Shown piece after piece: positions 47,198-60,001 of a DNA stretch of 64,000 bases; position 1 is the stretch's first letter, and each line of letters starts with the position of its first letter. The stretch is taken from the NCBI RefSeq assembly GCF_042477335.2, contig NC_091256.1, positions 40,441,001 through 40,505,000 on the forward strand, given 5' to 3'. Under the pieces are notes generated by a model that did not search any database, was not told the origin of the DNA, and was given only the letters and a program-made list of their open reading frames with translations. This stretch comes from Ovis canadensis. Taxonomy: Eukaryota; Chordata; Mammalia; Artiodactyla; Bovidae. The position numbers were made by a program, and so were the translations under genes.

Positions 47198-48736
47198 GAG
47201 GGCTCCAAAATCACTGCAGATGGTGACTGCAGCCATGAAATTAAAAGACGCTTACTCTTTGGAAGAAAAGTTATGACCAACCTAGATAGCATATTGAAAA
47301 GCAGAGACATTACTTTGCCAACAAAGGTCCGTCTAGTCAAGGCTATGGTTTTTTCTGTGGTCACGTATGGATGTGAGAGTTGGACTGTGAAGAAAGCTGA
47401 GCGCCAAAGAATTGATGCTTTTGAACTGTGGTGTTGGAGAAGACTCTTGAGAGTCCCTTGGACTGCAAGGAGATCCAACCAGTCCATTCTGAAGATCAGC
47501 CCTGGGATTTCTTTGGAGGGAATGATGCTGAAGCTGAAACTCCAATACTTTGGCCACCTCATGTGAAGAGTGGACTCATTGGAAAAGACTCTGATGCTGG
47601 GAGGGATTGGGGGCAGGAGGAGAAGGGGACGACAGAGGATGAGCTGGCTGGATGGCATCACTGACTCGATGGACGTGAGTCTGAGTGAACTCCGGGAGAT
47701 GGTGATGGACAGGGAGGCCTGCATGCTGCGATTCACGGGGTCGCAAAGAGTCGGACACGATTGAGCGACTGAACTGAACTTTCTTCCACTGGTGGGCATG
47801 TCTTATCTTCTAGATCCCACAGTATCTTACCAAGCTGGGAGTGAGAAGGCTTTGGGGTCTGCTGCTGTTTCTGCAGGATCTACAGGCAGTGCTCTGTGTG
47901 ATGAATCCATTTCAGAGAATCCTGGATTCAGGGAATCCAGGCCACTGACCTCCCTTCAGGAGTTGGTGCTGTTCTAATTATAGCCTTCTCAGCACTGTTC
48001 TCTTGGCCCTGTCTGTGCCTCACGTAACTCTGTGACTGGGGGGAGCCCTATTTTCAGAGAAGGAAGCGGCAGAGAGGGGTCAGGAACTCGCCAGGCCACT
48101 AGGGGTTCAGAAGTGGAAAGACCCCGGGCCTGAAGCTCAAGTCTCAGCAACTGTTAACAGGGAGACCTGGTGTGTCACCCTCCTTGCCTGCGCTGTGTGC
48201 GCCCTGCTTCAGGAAGAGCCAGGCCTGGTTCTGGCTGTGACAAGCCCTCTGGCGAGAGCCCCTGAGGGGGCGCCCAAGGCTGACTGGTGGAGATGCAGCA
48301 AGGCACTGGCCTTGGGAGGCAGGGTGGGCCTACCTGTGTGCCGCCCTCCCCTCTGCTGGTCAATGGTCACGCTTTTACTTTGCAAAGCTTTCCCCATCTT
48401 TTGCCCTGGCTTGCCCTCTCCAAAGCCCCTGGTAGCCTCTCCTTAGTCCAGATTTACAGGTGAGGCGCATGCTCCAGGTTGGTGGTCACTCATATGGTCC
48501 GGTCTGGGCACCCAGCAGGGGCTACATGGGACTGGCTTGCCTGGCCCACAAGGTGGGAGCTTGTGTGGAATCTGGTCCTCCTGGATCCAGGCTGCTGCTC
48601 ACCTCTAGAACGGGCCATGGGCTGACACGGTAGAACCCTCTGGAGGGTGTGCTGTCCTGGGTGGAACAGGGCGCACACAGGGATTTGCTCCTGGCTGCCC
48701 TCTTGCTCCTCTCACGCCAGCTTTTGTTTCCTGCAG

Positions 48737-49147
48737 GGTCAGGAGAAGCCTGAAGACTATTACTCCGAGAGCCTCGATGACCCTGAAGGAGCATTCCACT
48801 TCTCAGGGATGAGGGCCGAGAGCACCTCTGAGGATGTCTCTGCAGCCTCCTCCCCGGAGCAGTCACCTCTGCCCTGGGCTCATGCCGCAGGCAGCGAGGG
48901 CCCTGCTCCTGCCTATGCTGCCAGCGGACCCTTTCGGGAAGGCAGGGTCCCGGGCCAGGCCGCCTCCCCTCTGGGCAGGGTGAACGGGAGGCTCTTCGCA
49001 AGTCCCAGAGACCCATTCTCTGCCTCGGGCCTTCAGCGGAGGGTCTACCACCAGGACCAGTCGTCCATGGGCGGCCTCACGGCTGAGGACATTGAGAAGG
49101 CCCGGCAGGCCAAGGCTCGCCCCGAGAGCAAGCCGCACAAACAGACA
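48737..49147 (+). CDS. COQ8A: COQ8A exon 3
   Basis: The exon is 411 bases, 137 codons, phase 0 at both ends (tgcag|ggtcag and aca|gtgcgt). It encodes residues 60-196 in human numbering with no indel: GQEKPEDYY at the start, GPAPAY and SGPFRE in the middle, then SPLGR.NGRLFA, HQDQS and [19 protein letters not shown]. The first half is the poorly conserved, Ser/Pro-rich presequence and linker; human COQ8A is processed near residue 162 on import. The last ~40 residues are highly conserved. The donor (gtgcgt) is weaker than its neighbours. Confidence 0.97.
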
Positions 49148-49390
49148 GTGCGTGCAGGAGGCCCCTGGGGTGGGGCTGGAGTGGTTCCCACAGTCCCGCT
49201 GTGTCAGGCGCAGCCTCTGGGGACACTGTCCAGGTCTGTGGCCTGGAGTTTCAGGCACACGGAGGCCTCTTGTGGGTGGAGTGTGCTGCTCTTGGGGTGG
49301 AGAGGGGCTGTGGGGGCAGCATGGACCCTGAAGGTTGGTCCTGTCTCTGGTCACTGATGCCATGAAGGGCTCTTTCTCTTCTCCCTCTAG
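49148..49390 (+). other. COQ8A: COQ8A intron 3 (243 bases)
   Basis: A short intron from gtgcgt to tctag. Its C/T-rich end (tttctcttctccctctag) is a good acceptor. Nothing else is seen in it. Confidence 0.95.
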
Positions 49391-49457
49391 CTCAGTGAGC
49401 ATGCTCGCGAGCGGAAGGTACCAGTTACACGGATTGGGCGGCTGGCTAACTTTGGAG
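49391..49457 (+). CDS. COQ8A: COQ8A exon 4
   Basis: The exon is 67 bases, encoding residues 197-218 and the first base of Gly219: [20 protein letters not shown] then FG. This is the conserved block just before the transmembrane segment. It starts after ccctctag and ends ggag|gtaagg. One residue (Lys for Glu in ARERxVP) differs from the human protein as I recall it. Confidence 0.97.
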
Positions 49458-51053
49458 GTAAGGTGCCAGTCCTGGTGAGAGGAGCTGAGGTTGCCATGGG
49501 GCCTGCATGAGGCGGGAAGGATGGGGACCCAGGGGCGTCCTGGGGAGGGTGGTAGCTCCTGTGTTCGCCATTCTTGGATATTTTCCATGAATGTGAAAAC
49601 ATTTATGGGATCCAATGTGATTGTGAGTGATCCAGTTGCTACCTCAGCTCACCCCTGGGGATCAGTGGGGTGTGGCTGATGCTGTGCTGTGACTGCAGCT
49701 TTGCTTCTTGGGGGGCAGCGTCTGCAGCATCAGCTTCTCACTCAGGCCTCTGGAGGCCCTGCAGAGAGGAGGCGGGACAGTGGGGCTGCTTGGCTCCTGG
49801 ACACAGTAGTTTTGCCCAGTCCCTTGGGGAGCCATTTGCTGATTCCCACGGGGCTGCGGGCTCCAGTAGAATGGTATCAAGGTGTATTGATCCTGAGCTG
49901 CTGCTGTCCCTTTTAATACACTGTAGAATTGTGAGTTTGTCCTTTCCTTTGGGAGTTTGTGTGCAGTACACCTGTGCTCTCTTTGTCCATATTGGAGGAT
50001 CATCTTATAATGAAGATTCACAGCAGTTGTATCTACTTTTGTGATGTTGTGTTGTCTATCTGGTGCTTATTTGCTGACCAAAATATTTCTGTTGAAAGTG
50101 CCATCCTTTGCGATGGTTCTACTTGAAGATGGAATGACTTCTCTAAAGCTTGCTTGTCCTTAGTAGGTTCTCCATTCATACTTTAATGGAATTATGGTAT
50201 TAGTATGGCAGTCAGCTGTGGCAGCTTGATTGACATACCCTCGCTGGGCAAGTGCAAGGCTGTGTGTGGCAGAGGTCTCACTGGCTCCTGTCGATGCCAG
50301 TGCTGACTAGTCATGAAGGCCCACTCACCTGTCTGAGCTGTTACTGCCTGCGTTTTGCTTTCTTGGTCTGTACGTCTCCCCTCCTGTAGACTGTACATCA
50401 GGCTCTTCTCCCTGGCTGCTCTTCTCTTTTGAAAACCCATTTTCCTCCTTGTTCACAGTTGGCTCTGTGTTCCTGGTCCTCTGGGAGCTGGCCTGATGGG
50501 CCAGTGGGCTTTAACACTGAACAATGGCTGGCTGTCCACCTTATGTTCAGAGCAGACCAGGTTAATTGGATAGAATTATCTCAACTCTCAGGTTTTCTTC
50601 CATAACTATTATCTTAAAATTTGACATCTGCTGCTACTTATCTTTTCCAGAATCTGGCATCCAGTGTCATCTGAGTTTTAGTACAAAATTATTGCTTCAT
50701 TTCACATTCATGGGCTAGCAGTTCCTCATAGAACATTGCACCCCCCTGGGGTGCCACTACCAGAATGGGTTTGAGAGTCGCTGCTCTGATGGTGTCCAGC
50801 GGTCCTCATGCCCAGAAGACACGGCACTTCCCTGCTTTGCTCAGTGGCTATTAGCTGGGATGTTTATTATCATTCATATTGAGGGGAGGTTCTGTTCTCT
50901 CCTCCATGAGTCTGAGGAACCGTTCTCTTCTTGCTCTGTAGTTTTTCTCTGTAACCTGTAATCCTCTTCCCCTCACTCCAGACCAGAGCTCATCACAGAA
51001 CCCTGTTGCCGGAAGGCTGAGTTTGACTAACATAGTCTAGAATGGGCGTAAGC

Positions 51054-51070
51054 CTCTCTTTCTCTCTCTT

Positions 51071-51126
<56 letters not shown>
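51054..51126. repeat. (TC)n microsatellite
   Basis: About 70 bases of nearly pure TC on the + strand. It is followed by gtctttgcag at 51127-51136. Confidence 0.95.
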
Positions 51127-51130
<4 letters not shown>

Positions 51131-51654
51131 TTGCAGGGATGGAGTAGTAGAGGACCTGTTTGGGAAAGCGGTCAGGATGAACGTCATGATGGCTGATTAG
51201 AATTTGATGGAAATCGTGGAAAAGCCAGAAAAAGTCAAGCCCTTTTGAGGGGTGGGTTAAGGACAGCAGACTGAAGTGAAAGCAGTGGTAGAGGAAGGTG
51301 TGTAGGACAAAAAGACAACTTCCTTCAAATCGGGTGCAGGGCTTCCCTCGGTGTGGGAGACATGGCCACCAGAGGGAGCTGGGGTTGGGTGAGCAGAGGC
51401 CCTGGTCTCTGTAGGGGCTTTGCACCCTCCGGAGCCTCCTGAGCCCTTGCTGACAGCTGCCTGGTGCCCACAGCCCTCCTTCAGAGTCTCTGCTGAAGAT
51501 TTGCTCACAGCTGCGAGTTGCTCATGCTGTCCATGCAGTTGACGGCTCATGTTTCAGGACTGGAGGGGGCAGGATGGGAGCAAAGAGAAGCCAGGTCTGG
51601 AAAGAATGTGCTGTTCTGGCCCCAGAGGTAAATTCTGGACCTTCTGTCCTATCC

Positions 51655-51960
51655 AGAGGTTTTCAAACTGTGGGTTATGACCCTTAAGTGAGTGTGAAAT
51701 CAGTTTAGTGGGTCAGGACCAGTGTTTTTAAAAACAAGTAAATAGAATGGAATTGAAGAGAAAAGGATCAGAGTTAGTATCATAGATCCTGAGAACTTAG
51801 AACATTGCAAAAATATTTGTTTCAGATATGTTTATGCTATTGATCCCTGTTCTTCATTGCATTGTATATGGCTTACTGGTGGGTCATTGTCTAAACAATT
51901 TGAAGTGACACCGGTTTACTTTCTTCTCCTAGAAAACACTTTGAACCTTTTTTCTCCTCA
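51655..51960. mobile_element. hAT-type fossil, tentative
   Basis: The stretch 'ttttcaaactgtgggttatg' then 'gtgaaatcagtttagtgggt' and 'aggaccagtgtttttaaaaa' resembles a mammalian Charlie-type DNA transposon. Family and right border uncertain. Confidence 0.45.
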
Positions 51961-52623
51961 CAAGGGTGAGATGTTTTGAGGTGGAGAGTAACAGACTTTA
52001 GAAAGTTTTGTGAGGGGTATGAAGGAAGGCAGTTGCTCTCAACCTCAGGGAGATAGGGTTGTGTTTGGGAATGTCAGCAGCAGGTATTCAGCTATATGGA
52101 GGCAGAGGCAGGGGCTTTCCAGTTGGGATGGCACATTTTGATGCCGAGATGGGGCAGGAACTCTAGGTCCGGTTTGGCCATAGGATGTCATGGCTGTGAT
52201 GCTGTGGGCATGGTGATCTGTACTTTTGTCCTCTACTTTTAGAATTTTCGTTTTGCTTTTGGTTTTCAGCAGTGTGACTGTGACATACTTGGGTGTGATT
52301 TACTTTGTTTTTACCCTGCTTGGGATTGCAGAGCTTCTTGAATCTGTGGCTTGATGTCTTATCAATTTTGGAAAATAACGGTCATTTCTTAACATATTGT
52401 TTCTGGCCTGTTCTCTTTCTCCTCTGTTTCTGAGACTCCTTACACATATGTTAGTTCTTTCCCTCTGTCCTATGTGTCACTTCTGCTCTTTTCTGTATTT
52501 TTCATTTGTGCCTCAATCTTACAGGTTCAGAAAGATGTCTTATCATCTCTCCTGCACCTACAAATAGAGAGAGAGCTGGATGATTATGGAAATGAGACTA
52601 ACAGATAAAGTGAGCACTAAGGA

Positions 52624-52830
52624 AAACTTGTTTCTCTGGTGGCTCAGTGGTAAAGAATCTGCCTGTCAGTGTAAGAGACATGAGATGTGGGTTCTTTCCC
52701 TGAGTTGGGAAGGTCCCCTCGAGAAGGAAATGACAACCTACTCCAGTATTCTTGCCTGGGAAATCCCATGGACAGAGGAGCCTGGTGGCGGGCAGGGATT
52801 GCAAGAGTCAGACATGACTGAAGCAAATAA
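52624..52830 (+). mobile_element. BovA2 SINE
   Basis: 'ttgtttctctggtggctcag', 'gtaaagaatctgcctgtcag', 'ctccagtattcttgcctggg' and 'gagtcagacatgactgaagc'. The first bases and part of the 'ggctacagtccatggg' region are altered. Confidence 0.9.
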
Positions 52831-53599
52831 ACAACAAGAGAAAACTTACCAAAAGGAGCTGAGCACTGTGTGCGTAGCACTTTGCTGATCACTAGGACCT
52901 TCACTTAGGAATTTACAGTCCACATCATTAAGGCAGAAGGGAGAAGAATACTAAGTAAGAGAACTAGAAAGAGGAACAACAAGTGAAGAAGCAGGAAGCA
53001 ATAAGGATATTTAGGTTCTGCGTGGAAAGGATTTTGAAATATGATGCATGAAAACAGAGGCCAGTCTGAGAAAACAGTGGGCCAGGAATGAAGAGTACAG
53101 GGAACGGACTCTCAGAAATCCTCTTATTTTTAAAAGGTAAAAGGTTAAGGACTCTTACTCCCAGAAAAATACATTGCTTTAAAAAATAGTTCCCAAGACA
53201 CCATTGAATTTCCTCAGTGATTTTGTAAGAACAGTGTTCTCACTCATGTTAGAAAATCGGTGAATGCAAACTGATCGCCATGGCTGCTTAATTTCGTAAA
53301 GATTCTGATAACCCTAGGCGTCCTGTTAATATGTCAGCAACAAAGCTCTCTCTGAGCTCGTTTGCTCCCTTTCCCACAAAGCTTTTGTGTCATTCCCGCA
53401 TCTCGCTTAGCGCAGTAGTAAAACTGAAAACAGAAGATTTTGGGATAAGTGGGCATAGTTTGGTGATTTTTAAATTTTGCTAAGTAAGAACATTTAAAAC
53501 AAAACCTATCATCAACTATGAACATCATTTAATTTACACTTTTTTTGAAATTAATTTTTATTTTTAAAATTATATAACATATCATTGTAGACAATATAT

Positions 53600-54057
53600 A
53601 TTCTTTCTTTCTTTCTTTTTTTTAAACTTTACAATATTGTATTGGTTTTGCCGTACATCTACATGAATCCGCCATGGGTGTACACGTGTTCCCCATCCTG
53701 AACCCCCCTCCCACGTCCTTCCCCGTACCATCCCTCTGGGTCATCCCAGTGCACCAGCCCCAAGCATCCTGTATCCTGCATTGAACCTGGACTGGCAGTT
53801 CGTTTCATATATGATATTGTACATGTTTCAATGCCATTCTCCCAAATCATCCCACCCTCTCCCTCCCCCACAGAGTCCAAAAGACTGTTCTATACATCAG
53901 TGTCTCTTTTGCTGTCTCGCATACAGGGTTATTGTTACCATCTTTCTAAATTCCATATATATGCGTTAGTATACTGTATAGGTGTTTTTCTTTCTGGCTT
54001 ACTTCACTCTGTATAATCGGCTCCAGTTTCATCCACCTCATTAGAACTGATTCAAAT
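53600..54057 (-). mobile_element. ruminant L1 3' end, 5'-truncated
   Basis: Begins with a T-rich tract (53599-53623, the A-tail side), then 'acaatattgtattggttttg', 'gcaccagccccaagcatcct', 'cttttgctgtctcgcataca' and 'tttctggcttacttcactct', ending near 'agaactgattcaaatg'. It shares its central 200 bases with the L1 at 46920. Confidence 0.88.
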
Positions 54058-56784
54058 GTCAATTTATACTTTTAAAGGCCATTTAACAACATAAAAGTAC
54101 AAAGGACATGCTCCCAAGATAAAGGATGGTAAATTGAGTAACTGAGTTTTGTTGGCGGCCTCATTCTGTCTTCTTTGTTTTCAGATGTAGACCCTGCTGT
54201 GTCTTGCCAGGGGCCTTGCCAAGCTGGTTCAGCAGTGGGGATGCCAGTGGACCCCTAGGCTGCGGTGGGGGGTGCAGCTCTGTAGGGGTGGGAGTGTTCA
54301 CACCTCCTGCAGTAGGACTGTGTGTTCTGACCTCCTGGCATGAAGCCCTGTGTTGACTTGTCTGAAGTCAGGCTTCCCCCACTAGCATTTATTGATAGGA
54401 CACTTGATTTTCATTGAGGGTGCGGAGATCTGAGGTCCTGGTGTCGACAGGGGCTGCCCTGGTGTCCCTCGTTGGGTGGCACTCAGTGATGCCAGCTTTG
54501 CTGCCTGACTTCCCGAGGACGCACGCTGCGCATGTGCTGTCCCTCTAAGCAGCCAGCGCTCCTCTGTGCCTCTGAGGTCACAAGACTGATGCCCCGTAAG
54601 TCCAGGAGAAGTTAGCAACCTTGGCAAGGGTGAGGGAACATGGTTTCCTGCATTTCCCAGGAGCATATAACTTCAAAGGCACTTTGAATCTGGGTCTGTC
54701 ACCCTTGAACTCGTCCCTTCTCCCTGATCCAGCAGAGGGGCCGTCAGTTCTTCCCCCTACACCCTGGCCCAGTTCTGAGAACCAAGGAGAACACTCACCC
54801 TGCAGGGAACTTCCTCCACCGCTCCTTCCTGTTTGCCTTCCTGCAGCGCTGTGGCAGGCCCTCCCAGGCCTGGAGCTGGCATGGTGTGGAGGATGCAGGA
54901 GATGAGAGCGAAGGTGGAAGTACCAAGGGTTCCGGAGCACCTTGAAGCAAAGGAAATTTCCTTGTCCACTGCCTTTTCTGTGGACTTTCTTGTTCTAAGA
55001 GATCAGAAGGACCGTGGGATGTGTTGATAAAAGTGAGGCCCCAGAGCAGTGCCTGGCACGTAGGTGGTGCAGTGTGAGTGAAGCTGTTTTTCCCTTAGGT
55101 TTGCCCCTCACCGCTGCAGGAAATCTCTGGCCAGCCTTGCTTGGTAAACATGCCTGGGGGTTCTGGCAGGTAAATGCGGAACATTTCCTCACTTCTTTCT
55201 GCTCTCAGGCACCTCTCACCAAGCCTCCTCACAAACACCGCTGTTTACTAGAAGGTGTTTTATTTTTACTTTTTCCTTGACGTCTGTGCCTGTGTGGGCG
55301 GAAGCCCAGTGGTTGCTCAGAGGGGACATATTTATCTCTTGAGGACCTGCAGAGGGCCTCTGGGGCCTGGGCTTCCTGGTCACGAGGAACAGGCCCAATT
55401 ACCTGGGAAGCAGCCCACTGCTCCCAACTCCTCTAGGGAGAACCCTGCTCCCTGCAGCTACTTACTCCTTCCGTGTTTCTAGCTTGAAAAACCTCTTCTG
55501 GTGAGAGAAATGTAGGAACCTTCTTGAAAAGGGTTGGCGCCTTCTCACAGCCTAGGGTGGTGGCCAGGCTGCTGACAGTGGCCGTGGGGCTGCTGACCTG
55601 GATCTGTGGCTGGTCTCCTCTGGGACCTCTGAGCAGCCTATGTGGTCCAGGCCAGGGCTGCCTGTGGGTCAGGGGATGGATGGCGCTGCCCTGAGGGCTG
55701 GGGGGCTGGGTGTGGGTGGGGATAAAGGTGACACACAGAGAGTGAGCGAGCCTGGGCTCAGGGTGTCCTTACCAACTCGGGGGATCTGAGACAGAGGTGC
55801 CACCTGGCTCTGTGGGAAGAAGGAACCTTCCTGCACCCTGCCCTTCTCTCTCCACGAGGCTCTGAGAGTCCTTTAAATCAGCCGTGTTGGGGACTGGCAA
55901 GAGGGCCAGTCTATTCCTGGTTCAGTAGAGCAGGAGCTCTGAGGTCAAGGTCAGGGCTGGCTGGCTGGAGGGGCTGCTCACCTCCCGGGCCGCAGTGGGG
56001 AGCCTGTCTGTTGGCAGTTCTGCAGGCCTGGCACCAGGCTGGTCCTGAGGGAGTTCGCGGGGCCAGAGGAGGAGCCTGCGGCCTCCTTTGCAGAATGTTC
56101 CCTCCGTGATTCAGTGTTCAGTGACATGTCCTTGGCTTGGAGAGCTTTGGCTCTGTCCCACAGCCTAGAAGTGGCCAGAGAAGAGTCTGAGGGGCCCAGC
56201 AGGAGGCGCGGGGGGCTCTGCAGAGGGAGGGGCGCGGCGTCTGCTCGCAGTGGCCAGGCTGGGTAGCCTTTGGTGCGTCTGCCTCTCTCGTAGGCTTCTC
56301 TTTGGATTTGATCTACCCAGAGAAAAATCTTGGGGCAGAGAGACACTGGTGAAGGTCATTGGGATTTGAAGGTTAACGTTCCCATTATCATTATTTTGCT
56401 AAGTCAGATAGTGTGATGAGTAGGGTGGGGATGGGCAGACAGCAGGGAGTTAATATTTGACCAGAGACGCGGCTCCGGCTCTGTGCTCAGTGTCCCCTGG
56501 GGCTGGGTTGGGGTGTCAGAGGGAAACAGGCCACAGCATCTCCATTCAGCACACCAGGGTGTCCTTGGGGGCATCTCCAGATGACTGTGGCCTCTTCCTG
56601 TGGCTGCCAGAACTTGGCTTATGCTTGGCATGTGCTGCTAGGCGCTTGAAATGTGGCTGGTCCAAGTTGAGATATGCTCTGAGAGTAGAACACACCTTGG
56701 GTTTGAGGGCTTAGTGTAAGAAAAGAGTAATATATCTTTTTAACAACGTTTATATTGAGTACTTGTAAGGGATGGTATGTTGAG

Positions 56785-58506
56785 TTGCTGTTGTTCAGTT
56801 GCTCAGTCATGTCTGACTATTTGCGACCTCATGGAGTATATAGCACACCAGGCTTCCCTGTCCTTCACCATTTCCTGGAGCTTGTAAAACTCATGTCCAT
56901 TGAGCTGATGATGCCATTCAACCATCTCATCCTCTGTTGATCCTTTCTTCTGCCTTCAGTCTTTCCAGTATCAGGGTCTTTGCATCAGGCCAAAGTATTA
57001 GAGCTTCAGTTTCAACATCAGTCCTTCCAGTGAATATTCAAGATTAATTTCCTTTAGGATTGATTGGTTTGATCTCCTTGCTGTCCAAGGGACTCTCAAG
57101 AGTCTTCTCTAACACAACAGTTCAAAACAATCAATTCTTCAGCACTCAACCTTCTTTATGGTCCAACTTTCACATCCATTCATTCCTGCTGGAAAAACCA
57201 TAGCTTTGACTAGATGGACCTTTCTTGGCAAAGTAATGTCTCTGCTTTTTAATATGTTGTCTAGGTTTGTCATAGTTTTTCTTCCAAAGAGCAAGTGTCT
57301 TTTAATTTCATGGCTGTAGTTACCATCTGCAGTGATTTTGGAGCCCAAGAAAGTAAATTCTGTCATTGTTTCCATTGTCTCCCCATCTATTTGCCATGAA
57401 GTAAGTGATGGGACCGAATGCCGTGATCTTAGTTTTTTGAATGTTGAGTTTTAAGCCAGCTTTTTCACTTTCCCCTTTCACTTTGATCAAGAGGTTTTTT
57501 AGTTCTTCTTCACTTTCTGCCATAAGGGTGGTGTCACCTGCATATCTGAGGTTATTGATATTTCTCCTGGCAATCTTGATTCCAGATTGTGCTTCGTCTA
57601 GCCCGCCTTTTCTCATGATGTACTCTGCATATAAGTTAAATAAGCAGGGTGACAATATACAGCCTTGACATACTCCTTTCCCAATTTGGAACCAGTAAAT
57701 TTTTTCATATCCAGTTCTAACTGTTGCTTCTTGAGTTGCATACAGGTTTCACAGGAGGCAGGTAAGGTGGTCGGGTAATCCCATCTCTTTAAGAATTTTC
57801 CACAGTTTGTTGTGATTCACAGTCAAAGGCTTTAGCTCAGTCAATGAAGCAGAAGTAATTGTTTTTTTTCTGGAGTTCTCTTGCTTTTTCTGTGATCTGG
57901 TGGATGTTGGTAATTTGATCTGTGATTCCTCTGCTTTTTCTAAATCCAGCTTGAACATCTGGAACTTCTCGGTTCATGTACTGTTGAAGCCTAGCTTGGA
58001 GAATTTTGAGCATTACTTTGCTAGCATGTGAAATGAGTGCAATTGTGTGGTAGTTTGAACATTCTTTGGCATTACCTTTCTTTGGGATTGGAGTGAAAAC
58101 TGACCTTTTCCCATTCTGTGGCCACTACTGAGTTTTCCAAATTTGCTGGCATTCTGAGTGTAGCACTTTCACAGCCTCATCTTTTAGGATTTGAAATAAC
58201 TCAGCTGGAATTCCATCACTTCCACCAGCTTTGTTCATAGTAATGCTTCCTAAGGCCCACTTGACTTCACATTCCAAGATGTCTGGCTCGAGGTGAGTGA
58301 TCACAGCATCATGATTATCTGTGTCATTAAGATCTTTTTTGTATAGTTCTTCTGTGTATTCTTGCCACCTCTTAATATCTTCTGCTTCTTTTAGGTCCAT
58401 ACCATTTCTGCCCTTTATTGTGCCCATCTTTGCATGAACTGTTCCCTTCGTATCTCTCATTTTCTTGAAGAGATCTCTAGTCTTTCCCATTCTATTGTTT
58501 TCCTCT
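56785..58506 (-). mobile_element. BovB LINE, 3' part of a twin-primed insertion
   Basis: Reverse-oriented BovB, about 1.72 kb, from the 3' end ('ttgttcagttgctcagtcat') through the YADD region (minus strand, near 57510-57550) to the zone upstream of the RT ('agatctctagtctttcccat'). The frame is interrupted many times. It meets an opposite-oriented BovB piece at 58506/58507. Confidence 0.92.
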
Positions 58507-58648
58507 GAGGAGGCCTTAGAAATAGCTGAAAAAAGAAGAGAAGTGAAAGGCAAAGGAAAAGGAAAGATATACCCATCTGAATGCAGAGTTCCAGAGAATA
58601 GAGATAAAAAAGCCTTCCTAAGTGAACAATGCAAAGAAATAGAGGAAA
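58507..58648 (+). mobile_element. BovB 5' piece, inverted relative to the rest
   Basis: Forward BovB sequence from 'gaggaggccttagaaatagc' to 'gcaaagaaatagaggaaa'. It corresponds to 17580-17729 of the long copy. The adjoining reverse piece starts at the equivalent of 17724, so the two parts meet in the element with an overlap of about six bases (agagga). This is the pattern of twin priming. Confidence 0.85.
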
Positions 58649-60001
58649 TATGTTACTTAACTTTGGGTTAAGTAAAATATACGATCAGAATTCATTTCAT
58701 ATGCTTCTTTTTGCCTTTTTAATGTGGTCACGAGAAAATTAAAAATATCCGTGGCTGGCATTCTATTTCCTGGGCAGCACTGGTCTACCCTTTGAATAGG
58801 AGAAAGGACAGTAATAGTGAACATCTTTAAACAGTGTTGCGCTATGACTGCCCCTCCTGGGAGCACTTCAGTCTTATTCCACTGTTTAATCCTCACACCG
58901 ATGGAAGAGGCAGGAGCTGCCTTTACAGCTGACAAAGTGGGGGCTGCACATTTGCCTAATGATGGGTAAAGTGTATTCCAAAAGTACATATTTTTTAATT
59001 TGGTTATCTTTTTTGATTTTTGAAATTTATCTTCATTAAGTAGCTTTCTCAGTAAATGCAATAGTATTTCTCATAGAAGTAACACATAATCGTAGAAAAT
59101 TTGGAAAATGTAAAAGCATGTGCAGGTTTCCTTGCCCGGTGTGCGCCCACCGGGCCTGGAAGGAAGCTGTTCCATCAACCTCCCCGCCCCCAGGACCGTG
59201 CTCACCAGCGCCGGCGGTTCTCGGGCCTCTTTGGCATCTTCCCGGGTCACTGCTGTCCCGTCTGCTGTGGTCAGTGTCCTCCTCCACGTGCTCTTCACAT
59301 TCTCGGCTAATTGCGCTCCTGCCCCTAAGCCAGCCGGATCTGTGTTTGAAGTAGAGGAGATGGGCCCTGGGCCAGGCTCCTGGGCTTTCTTTCTGTGTGG
59401 GCTGAGTGGCACCTGCTGGGCTCCTCGGGCCTCTCCTGGACAGTTGGGATCGTCCAATACCAACCTCTGGACAAATGAGGTGTTAAGAAACCTTGATTTC
59501 AAAGGTTGATGAAGGGAGAAAGTGGGGCTGGTACCCCACCATCCGTAAACCCCTGTGCGTGTCTGTGGGGCCTTCCTCGAGTGAGAGCTGCGGTCTGCGC
59601 TCCAGTGAGTCCCCATGGCTTTCGCAAAATGTTCCAACCCTACCAATGACTGCTGTATGTTATGGTGGTAATATGTCTCCTTGCAGCTGCAGTGAACTAG
59701 ATCAGAGAGTTCTAGGGTGTTGAGGCTCACTGCACACACTGTGAAGTGGGTGACTGTGTCCCGAAGGGTGGCCTGTGTTGTTCTTGGCCTGCAGCCATTC
59801 CTGGTTTATTTTCCATTTGTGCTGTGCCTCCCCGAGTGTTTTTCATTGTTGTCTCGGGCGTGCGTGTGTGTCATGTGAGCATATAGCAACGACGATGGGA
59901 GTGCGGGTAGAGGAGACTTTTCCACCAGCGCGCTCGTCTTGGTCCAGGTGTTCTCTGGAAACAGTCACTGTGTATTTCCTACCTTTTCACAATGTCTGCG
60001 G

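Larger units (their letters stand above)
46478..47785 (+). mobile_element. BovB LINE, 5'-truncated, split by L1
   Basis: Forward BovB 3' part starting in the reverse transcriptase ('attctgaaagagatgggaat') and ending 'cgactgaactgaact'. It contains the RT segment with QGCILSP and RYADD motifs. An L1 fragment sits inside at 46920-47182. The 5' border interrupts a MIR-like stretch ending near 46475. No clear duplication was seen for the BovB itself. Confidence 0.93.
44238..48736 (+). other. COQ8A: COQ8A intron 2 (~4.5 kb)
   Basis: It begins gtaagg and ends tttcctgcag. It is GC-rich at 44880-46060 (CpG-bearing, without recognisable exon). Weak MIR traces lie near 44500 and 45620-45690. It carries the BovB/L1 nest at 46478-47785. 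Nothing else is recognised in 47786-48736. Confidence 0.9.

Noticed and set aside
46490..47566. 358-codon open frame
   Set aside because: It is BovB reverse transcriptase, an antisense L1 insert and BovB again. The frame continues only by chance; no start or promoter supports it.
48863..49615. 250-codon minus-strand frame
   Set aside because: It lies antisense over COQ8A exons 3 and 4. GC-rich coding sequence often leaves the opposite strand open. No domain is recognisable.
59071..59739. 222-codon minus-strand frame in intron 4
   Set aside because: No recognisable domain, composition like the local GC-rich intron, and no convincing splice or promoter signals.
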